Positions 22,478 to 28,878 of a stretch of 28,878 nt of DNA are shown here, piece after piece (positions within the stretch are counted from its first letter, which is position 1; every line of letters starts with the position of its first letter). The stretch lies in contig DIGA01000061.1 of assembly GCA_002419365.1 (NCBI GenBank), forward strand, positions 15,947 through 44,824, written 5' to 3'. The notes under the pieces were generated by a model. It was not told where the DNA came from. It searched no databases and saw nothing but the letters and a program-made list of their open reading frames with translations. The position numbers and the translations under genes were made by a program. The DNA comes from Mageeibacillus sp. UBA5734 (lineage in GTDB: Bacteria > Bacillota > Clostridia > Saccharofermentanales > UBA5734).

Positions 22478-23473
22478 TCATTTCTGCTCCCCGGCTGGCA
22501 GATCGGTCTTGCCCGTGCTGGCAATCGACCCGCGCATCTGGGTGTCGGCGATGATGTTTTGCATGTTGTAGTAATCCATGACGCCGAGCTTGCCTTCGCG
22601 CAAAGCCTCCGCCAGCGCCTTGGGCACTTCCGCCTCAGCTTCGACAACCTTGGCCCGCATTTCGACGACCGCCGCCTTCATTTCCTGCTCGCGGGCCACG
22701 GCCATGGCACGCCGTTCTTCGGCCTTGGCCTGGGCGATCCGTTTGTCTGCTTCGGCCTGGTCGGTCTGCAGCTGGGCACCGATGTTGCGGCCGACATCGA
22801 CATCGGCGATGTCGATCGACAGGATTTCAAAAGCCGTACCGGCGTCGAGTCCTTTGCTCAAAACGGTCTTGGAGATTCGGTCCGGATTTTCCAGCACATC
22901 CTTGTGCGTCAGTGACGAACCGATCGTGGTGACAATGCCTTCACCGACACGGGCGATGATGGTCTGTTCACCGGCACCACCAACGAGGCGGTCGATATTG
23001 GCCCGGACAGTGACCCGGGCTTTGGCCTTCAATTCGATGCCGTCCTTGGCGATCGCTGCAACCAGCGGTGTTTCAATGACTTTGGGATTGACACTCATCT
23101 GCACCGCTTCGAGTACATCACGTCCGGCCAGGTCGATGGCCGCTGCCCGTTCGAACACGAGCGGGATTTCCGCGCGCTGGGCGGCGATCAAGGCATTGAC
23201 GACCTTGTCGACATTACCGCCGGCCAGAAAATGCGCTTCCAGCTGGTTGATGTTGACATCCAGGCCTGCCTTGGTCGCCTTGATCATCGGATTCACGACG
23301 CGGGTCGGTACCACGCGGCGCAAGCGCATGCCGATCAGGTTGAAAATGCCGACCTTGACACCCGCTGCTGCGGCGGAAATCCACAGCCCGACAGGAACAA
23401 AGCTGAAAAACAGTGATAAAACGAACAGGATACCCGCAAATGTCAGGATGTAAGACAGTAAATCACCAGTCAT
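22478..23473 (-). CDS. floA: Flotillin-like protein FloA
   Basis: This 331-residue membrane-microdomain scaffold has an N-terminal hydrophobic hairpin (about 5-45; FAGILFVLSLFFSF, VGIFNLIGMRLRR), an SPFH-like domain (VNPMIKATKAGLDVNINQLEAH, GIELKAKARVTVRANIDRLVGG, ETPLVAAIA) and a C-terminal Ala/Glu-rich coiled coil (about 240-300; RRAMAVAREQEMKAAVVEMR). Sequence and length match B. subtilis FloA/YqfA. The start is the ATG at 23473, eight bases after GGAGG; an in-frame TTG at 23488 overlaps that site. It lies 39 bases downstream of the NfeD-like gene, the arrangement of yqeZ-yqfA-yqfB in Bacillus. It should organise membrane protein complexes. Confidence 0.95.
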   Translation of the reverse strand: MTGDLLSYILTFAGILFVLSLFFSFVPVGLWISAAAAGVKVGIFNLIGMRLRRVVPTRVVNPMIKATKAGLDVNINQLEAHFLAGGNVDKVVNALIAAQRAEIPLVFERAAAIDLAGRDVLEAVQMSVNPKVIETPLVAAIAKDGIELKAKARVTVRANIDRLVGGAGEQTIIARVGEGIVTTIGSSLTHKDVLENPDRISKTVLSKGLDAGTAFEILSIDIADVDVGRNIGAQLQTDQAEADKRIAQAKAEERRAMAVAREQEMKAAVVEMRAKVVEAEAEVPKALAEALREGKLGVMDYYNMQNIIADTQMRGSIASTGKTDLPAGEQK

Positions 23474-23512
23474 GATCCATTCCTCCAATTTTCATTTTTA
23501 CGTCGTTGCCGC

Positions 23513-24034
23513 TCATTCAACCGGTTTAACGACAATCCGGCGGCCTTCGGTGCGGATGATTTTGATTTTCGTGCCGCGTTCAATGAAATCGCCATCTGTC
23601 ACAATGTCGAGACGGCGCCCGGCGAACTCACCGGTACCTGATGGCCGAAGCACCGTCAGGGCCACGCCCTCCTGTCCTACCAGCGCACTGGCATCGTCCG
23701 TCGAGCTGAAACCAGCCTCCCGCTTGGCCGCATGCCAGAGGATCAGCTTTTTCGACAGCTTGCCCTTTTTGGCTGAGCGGTAAACAATCACGATCAGAAC
23801 CGCCAGCAACAGCAGCAGGATGGCAAACATGGCCAAGGCTTCTGTCAGCGATCTGGCCGTCATGATGATCCCGACGACCAGCAAGACCACACCGACTCCC
23901 CCGGCCACACCAAAACCCGGCGAAAAGACCTCGATCGACAGGAAAAGCAGCCCCAAGATGAAGATCATCCCCTGAATCGTATTGATTGTCTTGAAAAAAT
24001 CGAAAAACTCCAGAGCCAGTTGCAATGAAACCAA
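23513..24034 (-). CDS. NfeD-like membrane protein
   Basis: This 173-residue protein has hydrophobic helices in its first 95 residues (MIFILGLLFLSIEVFSPG, GVGVVLLVVGIIM, LAMFAILLLLLAVLIVIVY) and a soluble C-terminal OB-fold-like domain (LVGQEGVALTVLRPSG, RRLDIVTDGDFIERG, VVKPVE), the NfeD architecture. It lacks the N-terminal ClpP-like protease domain of long NfeD proteins. Short NfeD proteins act with the SPFH protein encoded next to them, here FloA. The start is a TTG at 24034 with GGAGG seven bases upstream; no ATG suits. It is the first gene of the operon. Confidence 0.88.
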   Translation of the reverse strand: MVSLQLALEFFDFFKTINTIQGMIFILGLLFLSIEVFSPGFGVAGGVGVVLLVVGIIMTARSLTEALAMFAILLLLLAVLIVIVYRSAKKGKLSKKLILWHAAKREAGFSSTDDASALVGQEGVALTVLRPSGTGEFAGRRLDIVTDGDFIERGTKIKIIRTEGRRIVVKPVE

Positions 24035-24090
24035 GGGAAAACCTCCATCTTCCGATCAACGTTCGTCCATTCACGTGCTGTATAGATTAA

Positions 24091-24096
24091 ATTATA
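24091..24096 (-). promoter_or_regulatory. Candidate -10 box of the nfeD-floA operon
   Basis: A perfect TATAAT on the minus strand lies 57 bases before the TTG start. The best upstream hexamer, TTGCAC, is 20 bases away, so the promoter is plausible rather than firm. Confidence 0.4.
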
Positions 24097-24182
24097 CCCA
24101 TTCGGCGCCGATAATGGTGCAAATTCAGGAAATATCGAGGTGGACGCCCGGTGTTTGATCCAGCAGGACTATTTGACTTACA

Positions 24183-24851
24183 TCATCCATTCATCGTCTT
24201 GACTTGAGCTGGTCCAAGATACGGCGTGTCCAGTCTCTTTTCGTAAGCTTGATTGGATTTCATGATCCTGTTCCAACCCAATACATCGGAAAGTGGTGTC
24301 AATGCATTGAGCAGCCACATGAGAGGTTTGGAAAGGCGGACAGGCTTGGCGAACTTTTCGACCAGCTGCCTGTCAAATTGACGTGTCTGTTCAAAGAGTG
24401 CGCCGAATGCAGAAAATTCGTCCAGTAATTTTTTAAACCGTTCGGGTACGATAGCAAGTCCGGCACATTCACCTTTGGCAATAGACCCTGAAACCGTGTA
24501 CCCCAAGCGTTCGCCCAGCCTATTCAAATAGCGGCAGATGATTTCGCTTTCTGAGGATTCGGGATATCCGGACTGGATGATAAATCCCAAGGTCTGATTT
24601 CCCTTGGCAGGGGGCAATGCCAATAGAAAATCGAGTGTTTGAGCCGGAACTGAATGGATATAATTCGGAGCTATCAAAATGATGTTATCCGCGTGCTGGA
24701 TAGATTCAATCAAGTCCAGCCGGTTTTCTTTGATGATGGAACGAATCTCACAGGGTGTACTCATTTTTTTGGCAAAGGCTTGAGCCAGGAGATAGCTGCC
24801 ACACTTTTCGACATTTCCCTTGGGCGAACCATTTAAAATAATCGTCTTCAC
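24183..24851 (-). CDS. Flavodoxin-fold NAD(P)H-dependent oxidoreductase
   Basis: This 222-residue protein has a flavodoxin-like N-terminus (MKTIILNGSPKGN with the FMN phosphate loop, ADNIILIAPNYIHSVPAQ, GFIIQSGYPES) and a longer helical tail (WLLNALTPLSDVLGWNR) found in some NADPH-dependent FMN-reductase relatives. No cysteine cluster is visible. The start is a GTG at 24851 whose last bases overlap the stop of the preceding gene (GTGA), so translation is coupled and the two proteins may work together. Substrate unknown. Confidence 0.75.
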   Translation of the reverse strand: MKTIILNGSPKGNVEKCGSYLLAQAFAKKMSTPCEIRSIIKENRLDLIESIQHADNIILIAPNYIHSVPAQTLDFLLALPPAKGNQTLGFIIQSGYPESSESEIICRYLNRLGERLGYTVSGSIAKGECAGLAIVPERFKKLLDEFSAFGALFEQTRQFDRQLVEKFAKPVRLSKPLMWLLNALTPLSDVLGWNRIMKSNQAYEKRLDTPYLGPAQVKTMNG

Positions 24852-25324
24852 ACGACCCCTTCTTTCTCAAAATCCGAAACTGGTGCGATCTTGATCCGCC
24901 TGGCATGGAACTGTTCAAACACTTTGTAGACATACGCATGGAAAATCTGGTAATCTTCGTCATCTTGGAAATCATAGTCGTAATAGAATTCAATATCGGG
25001 ATATCTGGGATACCTGGGCCTATGATAGGTACCGCCATTTCGGAAAGTCGTGTACGGCAGGAAAAGTGGAATCATTCGGTCAAAGAGGGATTTCATCTGG
25101 CTGCTGATGAAACCCTGCTGTGGTTTTGCCCAAAAGACGACTTTGCCGGCGTTGACATAGTCTCTGTAAAAATCCTCCAGGTCCTTGTGAATGCATACCC
25201 CCGGAGTTTTCCACCAGCATGACCAGCAACCGATGCAAGGATGGAATTGCGCTTCTGAGAGGTCGAACAAGGAGGCGTCTGGTAAGGAACGATCGGTGGA
25301 TTCCCTGATGAACACGGTTTTCAT
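24848..25324 (-). CDS. Iron-sulfur flavoprotein-like / flavodoxin-fold protein
   Basis: This 158-residue protein contains CIGCWSCWWKTPGVC, a CxxCxxCx7C motif like that of iron-sulfur flavoproteins and related FMN reductases, followed by KDLEDFYRDYVNAGKVVFW and SSQMKSLFDRMIPLF, which fit the flavodoxin fold (FMN-loop and dimer helix). The N-terminal FMN-binding loop is shorter than usual and lacks the typical G-S-P-R run. A Tyr-, Pro- and Asp-rich insertion (PRYPRYPDIEFYYDYDFQDD) is unusual. The start is the ATG at 25324 with AAAAGGG nine bases upstream. It is first in a two-gene unit and divergent from the LuxR regulator. Electron transfer is likely; cluster content is an inference. Confidence 0.72.
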   Translation of the reverse strand: MKTVFIRESTDRSLPDASLFDLSEAQFHPCIGCWSCWWKTPGVCIHKDLEDFYRDYVNAGKVVFWAKPQQGFISSQMKSLFDRMIPLFLPYTTFRNGGTYHRPRYPRYPDIEFYYDYDFQDDEDYQIFHAYVYKVFEQFHARRIKIAPVSDFEKEGVV

Positions 25325-25346
25325 AAACGTCATCCCTTTTCTAACC

Positions 25347-25374
25347 AGTATAGCATGGCCGTCCGGGGTTCCAA
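25347..25374 (-). promoter_or_regulatory. Promoter of the flavoprotein pair
   Basis: On the minus strand TTGGAA (25374-25369) and TATACT (25352-25347) are 16 bases apart, with an extended TGC before the -10. The leader is about 15-20 bases, and the ribosome binding site follows at once. Confidence 0.55.
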
Positions 25375-25417
25375 ATGGGAACATTTGAAAAGTGTCGTTT
25401 GATTCATCTCGCCAACC

Positions 25418-25485
25418 CCCTATGCTATCTGGCCTTGTCAAAATAGGCAAAATACCCCAACTTGATCAGGCCAGATAGCATAGGG
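25418..25485. repeat. Family H hairpin repeat, covarying variant
   Basis: The arms CCCTATGCTATCTGGCC and GGCCAGATAGCATAGGG are perfectly complementary over 17 bp, then continue with one mismatch. Compared with the other copies (GCAAACTGG), both strands have changed together at two positions. The loop keeps GGCAAAAT. It lies between the divergent flavoprotein and LuxR genes. Confidence 0.95.
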
Positions 25486-25527
25486 AATTCTAGTGAACCA
25501 TGTCACGCCACCCGCATCCGGTGTCCC

Positions 25528-25553
25528 TTGCCACTTGTGCGATGGTGTATAAT
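25528..25553 (+). promoter_or_regulatory. Candidate promoter of the LuxR regulator
   Basis: A perfect TATAAT (25548-25553) is preceded by TTGCCA (25528-25533). The 14-base spacing is short. It starts transcription just before the candidate start codons at 25578-25605. Confidence 0.45.
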
Positions 25554-25577
25554 AATCTTGCATAGGCTATAGGAAAA

Positions 25578-28196
25578 GTGTTGATCGAAGGACCCGTGAC
25601 AGCTATGGTTTTTAGCAGTGGTGGTACGAACAGCCTGATCCGGACGAAATCCTGCATGCCAGAGATTCCTGGCCATGTGGTTTCGCGCTTGCGCTTCGCG
25701 GAGAAAATGGACAGGAACGCATCGCAGAAGGTGATTCTGGTCCTGGCGCCGTCCGGGTATGGCAAGACCACGGCCGTTCTCGATTGGCTCAGGCTCAGGC
25801 GCTGGCAGCAGCCTGTCGCCTGGCTGTCGCTCGATCGCAGAGATAACGATCCGCTCATCTTCTGGCGCTACGTGTGCCAGGCTTTGAGCAGTGCTTATGA
25901 TCCCAGCATCAGCAGCGACACCCGCTATGTCTTTTCTTCACCAGAGCTTTTTAAAACCGATACCCACATCCGCATCATCCTGGAAAAAATGGCTGCGCTC
26001 GGCTCGGATGCCCACCTGGTGCTGGATGATATTCATGATATATCGCATCCCGCCATTTGGGACAGCCTATCCTATTTGATCCGTTACATGCCACCAACGA
26101 TGCATCTGATCCTGATCAGCCGGGTGGAACCGCCGCTGGATCTGGCACCACTTGAGCTCAAGGGACAGTTGATCCGTTTGAGCACCGAAGATCTCCAGTT
26201 TCAGCGCCAGGAGATTGTGGATTTCTTTGCCCAACGCAGCCTTCCACTCACTGACCACGAAACGGATCTGATCGAGCACTATTCGGAAGGCTGGGCCGCC
26301 GCCCTCGTCGCAGCTGCCTTGTCCATGGATGATCATCGAAGCAGCAGCGAGGGGCGCGTGATTCCTTTCCAGTCGATGGCGACCCTGGATCACTATCTGT
26401 ATCGGGAAGTTTTCAGCACTTGGGAGCCAGACAAGCAGGAATTTTTCTTGAAAACATCCATCCTGGACACCCTGTGCGGGGATCTGTGTGATGCCCTGAC
26501 TGGACGAAGAAACAGTGCGCAACTCCTCCGAACGCTCCGCCTGGGCAACAGTTTCCTGGCCCCGATGGATGAAACAGGCAGCTGGTACCGCTATCACCAT
26601 CTGTTCAGGGACATGCTCCATGCTCATTTACTGGAATCTGCACCCCACCAGGTGGCTGAGCTGCATCGAATCGCTGGCCACTGGCATCGCGAGAATGGGT
26701 ATCCACTCCAGGCGATTGAGCATTATCTGGCCAGCGGCGATCCTGAGCAAGCGGTTCAGCTGATAGAGGGGCAGAGCATCACCATCATCGACAGTGGGCA
26801 CAGTGAGTCAGCCCTGGCCTGGATCCAGCGCCTGCCGCAAGACCTGGTGGACAATAGCCTGGAAATTGCGGCGATCCTGGCGACCCATGCCGCTGAGAAC
26901 GGCGATTTTACAGCGTCAAGACGCTGGCTCACCCGCATGGAAAGCTTGGCGGTCAACTGCAACGATGCACCGGATGAGGCGCAACGTTATGCCTGCAATG
27001 CCTGTCTGCTGACTCAGGCCTATTGCCTGATCCTGCAGGGAGATTTGACAGCAGTCAATTCGATCCTGAAAGTGGTGGCGAACAACGCAGGAGCCCAGTT
27101 CAATTTGATCAAATACATCGATTTCAACCCCTGTGACGTCTCGTTCTACCGCTGCCGGATGCATCACCTGATCACTCTATTCGGCCAGCAGCCGGACATT
27201 TACCGTGAACTGATTGGTAATTATCAAAATTTGATGCAAAAAAAACCGCCTGGCTATGGTTCTCTGATCGCCGGCGAATATCTGTATGAACAGGACCATC
27301 TGGACGAAGCCATGGAATACCTGCTGGATGCGCTGGAAAAAGCCATCCGCGCAGACTGCCCCGGGGTCCTGGTCCCGGCCATGATCACGATCGCCCGGAT
27401 CAACAAGGCGCGTGGTGACTGGCCCAGTGTCCTGGCGACGCTCGATGAGTGCGAGCTCAGGCTCACGCCCATCCATCAAATGCATTGGAATTACCTGCTC
27501 AGGGCTTTCCGGGCCCGCATGATGCTCGAGTCTGGCGATCGGGACGCCGCGGCCCGCTGGTTAGATGCCTGCAAACTCGGCCCCTATCAGGATCTGTCCC
27601 GCGCCCGTGAGTTCGAATTCCTGGTCTTTGCCCGGTTTCTGATTGAGCGTGGTGATACCCATCTGGCTGAGATTTTGCTCCGGCGCCTGCTGGATTTTTC
27701 GACCGTGCTGGGCCGGAAACACAGCACGGTCGAAATCTTGAATCTCCTGGCAATCGTGTGCCAGAGAGAGGGCAAATCAGACCAGGCCATGGACTTTCTC
27801 GGCCAGAGCCTGGCAATTGGGAGTGAGGAAGCGTACATCCGCAGTTTTATCGACGAAGGCGAAACGCTGTCAACGCTGCTGCATCGCTTTGCACCCACTG
27901 GGCAAAGGCAAAAGACTTTCGTGCAAATCCTGCTCCATCACACCAGCGGCCTGATCAATCATGCATCTGCAGAGGGCTCCGGCATCCATCCGCCAGATTT
28001 CATGCGTCTGACCAGGCAGGAACATAAAGTCATGCAACTGCTGGCTGATGGTTACACCAACCAGCAGATTGCCCGTGAATTATCCATTTCCTTGAGTACC
28101 ACCAAAATCCATCTGGGTAATATTTTCGGCAAGCTCCAGGTCTCATCCCGGATCCAGTGTGTCAACAAGGCCCGGGCGCTGGGCTTGATCCGGTGA
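25578..28196 (+). CDS. MalT-like LuxR-family transcriptional activator with ATPase domain
   Basis: This 872-residue regulator has an N-terminal STAND-type ATPase (P-loop LAPSGYGKTT near 56-65; Walker B HLVLDDIHDI near 147; WLSLDRRDNDP), a winged-helix segment (HYLYREVFSTWEPDKQEF, YRYHHLFRDMLHAHL), a long TPR-like superhelix (about 380-790) and a C-terminal GerE helix-turn-helix (about 810-872; LTRQEHKVMQLLADGYTN, STTKIHLGNIFGKL). By analogy with MalT it oligomerises with ATP and an inducer to activate transcription. The start is uncertain: GTG 25578, TTG 25581 (AGGA at better spacing) or ATG 25605. It is divergent from the flavoprotein pair, which it may control; that link is inferred from position. 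Confidence 0.92.
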   Translation: MLIEGPVTAMVFSSGGTNSLIRTKSCMPEIPGHVVSRLRFAEKMDRNASQKVILVLAPSGYGKTTAVLDWLRLRRWQQPVAWLSLDRRDNDPLIFWRYVCQALSSAYDPSISSDTRYVFSSPELFKTDTHIRIILEKMAALGSDAHLVLDDIHDISHPAIWDSLSYLIRYMPPTMHLILISRVEPPLDLAPLELKGQLIRLSTEDLQFQRQEIVDFFAQRSLPLTDHETDLIEHYSEGWAAALVAAALSMDDHRSSSEGRVIPFQSMATLDHYLYREVFSTWEPDKQEFFLKTSILDTLCGDLCDALTGRRNSAQLLRTLRLGNSFLAPMDETGSWYRYHHLFRDMLHAHLLESAPHQVAELHRIAGHWHRENGYPLQAIEHYLASGDPEQAVQLIEGQSITIIDSGHSESALAWIQRLPQDLVDNSLEIAAILATHAAENGDFTASRRWLTRMESLAVNCNDAPDEAQRYACNACLLTQAYCLILQGDLTAVNSILKVVANNAGAQFNLIKYIDFNPCDVSFYRCRMHHLITLFGQQPDIYRELIGNYQNLMQKKPPGYGSLIAGEYLYEQDHLDEAMEYLLDALEKAIRADCPGVLVPAMITIARINKARGDWPSVLATLDECELRLTPIHQMHWNYLLRAFRARMMLESGDRDAAARWLDACKLGPYQDLSRAREFEFLVFARFLIERGDTHLAEILLRRLLDFSTVLGRKHSTVEILNLLAIVCQREGKSDQAMDFLGQSLAIGSEEAYIRSFIDEGETLSTLLHRFAPTGQRQKTFVQILLHHTSGLINHASAEGSGIHPPDFMRLTRQEHKVMQLLADGYTNQQIARELSISLSTTKIHLGNIFGKLQVSSRIQCVNKARALGLIR

Positions 28197-28199
28197 AGG

Positions 28200-28236
28200 C
28201 CTCCGCGTCAGAGTCAGCGCGAGGTTTTGATCTTTT
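28200..28236 (+). terminator. Probable terminator of the LuxR gene
   Basis: CCT-CGCG and CGCG-AGG pair with one bulged base around a 10-base loop, followed by TTTTGATCTTTTT. It starts four bases after the stop and overlaps the 3' end of the convergent gene. Confidence 0.5.
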
Positions 28237-28878
28237 TCGAAGGTCCATCCGTTGTTTCTTCGCCATTGATCACAGCTTGAACCGTCAAGACATAGACCGT
28301 GCTTGGCGTGAGCCCATCAATGACGAGGCTGGTTCCGTCAGACGCCGCAAATACATCGCTGAACGATCCATAGTAGACAATGTATTGTGTCGCGTCAGGA
28401 ACAGGCTGACTCAAAGTCAAAGTCACGCTGGTGGCTGTGATATCCGTGGCAGTTAAACGGATGCCCCTGGGCCAGCTCGCTCCAACGGCCTGGAAGTTGG
28501 CAACCAGGATACGGTCGGTCGTCACCAGGGTGAAGCGATAGGTGGCTTTGGTGCTGACGACTGTACTGTTCTCCGTCCAGTTGACAAATTCATAGCCAGG
28601 ATTGGGTGTTGCAATAACCGAGACTCTGGCCCCTTCTAGATAAGTGCCGTCGCCGCTGGTGCTGCCACCCTCTGCCGGATTGGCCTGCAACGTGACTGTG
28701 TGGATAACGGGAGGTGCCTCGATCACGAAATTGCCGGCGGCTGCATCATCGAGGCTGTAGTAATTGGTTGTGTCTGTGGGCAAAAGGTCAGCTGTCACGG
28801 CATACGTGCCAACTGCAACCGGCAGTTCGGTTGAGCCATTGTACTTGATATCACTGACCGCGCCCGCGACAGAGCCAG
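28214..28878 (-). CDS. Modular surface protein, C-terminal part (N-terminus outside the window)
   Basis: The frame is open to the window edge, giving at least 220 residues. An MBG-like bacterial Ig module (KYNGSTELPVAVGTYAVTAD, TDTTNYYSLDDAAAGNFVI) is followed by a divergent InlB B-repeat (ANPAEGGSTSGDGTY, GYEFVNWTENS, DRILVANF) and a fibronectin type III domain (SVTLTLSQPVPDATQYIVYY, GLTPSTVYVLTVQAV). These occur together in secreted or wall-associated proteins of Gram-positives. The C-terminus GPSKKIKTSR has no LPXTG motif or membrane anchor. It is convergent with the LuxR gene, 17 bases between stops. Earlier modules and the signal peptide would lie beyond the window. Confidence 0.85.
   Translation of the reverse strand, partial: GSVAGAVSDIKYNGSTELPVAVGTYAVTADLLPTDTTNYYSLDDAAAGNFVIEAPPVIHTVTLQANPAEGGSTSGDGTYLEGARVSVIATPNPGYEFVNWTENSTVVSTKATYRFTLVTTDRILVANFQAVGASWPRGIRLTATDITATSVTLTLSQPVPDATQYIVYYGSFSDVFAASDGTSLVIDGLTPSTVYVLTVQAVINGEETTDGPSKKIKTSR

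Noticed and set aside
22578..23453. A 291-codon open frame on the plus strand
   Set aside because: It is antisense to floA; the translation is Ala/Ser/Thr/Arg-rich with no domain or ribosome binding site.
1..25485. H repeats as a CRISPR array
   Set aside because: The copies are dispersed over 25 kb rather than tandem, and there are no regular spacers or cas genes.

Overview
The window looks like chromosome from a Gram-positive, Firmicutes/Clostridia-like anaerobe of moderately high GC. The supporting signs are strong AGGAGG-type ribosome binding sites, several TTG and GTG starts, a FloA/NfeD pair, short Gram-positive signal peptides, and modular secreted proteins with GLUG and InlB-type repeats. 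The taxonomic call is an inference from gene content. No rRNA, tRNA, CRISPR array, phage or transposase gene was seen.

Layout. (1) 242-4993, leftward: an acid-sugar operon of DeoR-type regulator, DUF1537 kinase, PdxA2-type dehydrogenase and GntP-type permease. It has a good sigma-A promoter and a pair of direct repeats as candidate operators. The kinase/PdxA2 pair fits conversion of D-threonate (or a close four-carbon acid sugar) to dihydroxyacetone phosphate. The permease gene carries an in-frame amber codon. (2) 5407-15962: a 1942-residue multidomain sensor (degenerate Ser/Thr kinase, AAA ATPase, GAF, histidine kinase, receiver, Hpt) divergent from an OmpR-type response regulator. The pair is bracketed by two secreted proteins that share an unrecognised C-terminal domain of about 160 residues. 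A third small secreted protein follows; its lipobox cysteine appears to be replaced by tyrosine. (3) 16279-21677: a CPBP membrane protease, a possible structured RNA with a terminator, a small secreted protein, a phosphoglucomutase, a DUF697-type GTPase and a LapA-like membrane protein. Decayed fragments of the phosphoglucomutase and GTPase genes flank the LapA gene. (4) 22120-24034, leftward: NfeD-like protein, FloA and a small proline-rich protein. (5) 24183-25324, leftward: two translationally coupled flavodoxin-fold proteins, divergent from a MalT-like LuxR regulator (25578-28196). The window ends inside a leftward modular surface protein.

Two families of short palindromic repeats run through the intergenic space. 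Family H is a hairpin of about 70 bp (copies at 1, 5147, 16160, 17827, 21074 and 25418, and a loop relic at 21989), with compensatory changes in the stems and a conserved loop. Family R is up to about 95 bp with inverted GGTGCCA ends (5125, 13463, 15275, 16033, 17080, 21028) and repeatedly abuts or overlaps stop codons. One H copy sits inside an R copy.

The gene-poor stretches over 300 bases are 4845-5406 (operon promoter, operators, nested R/H repeat), 15963-16278 (R and H copies), 20884-21347 (partial R, H, phosphoglucomutase fragment) and 21678-22119 (GTPase fragment, two hairpins, H-loop relic). Nothing else was recognised in them.
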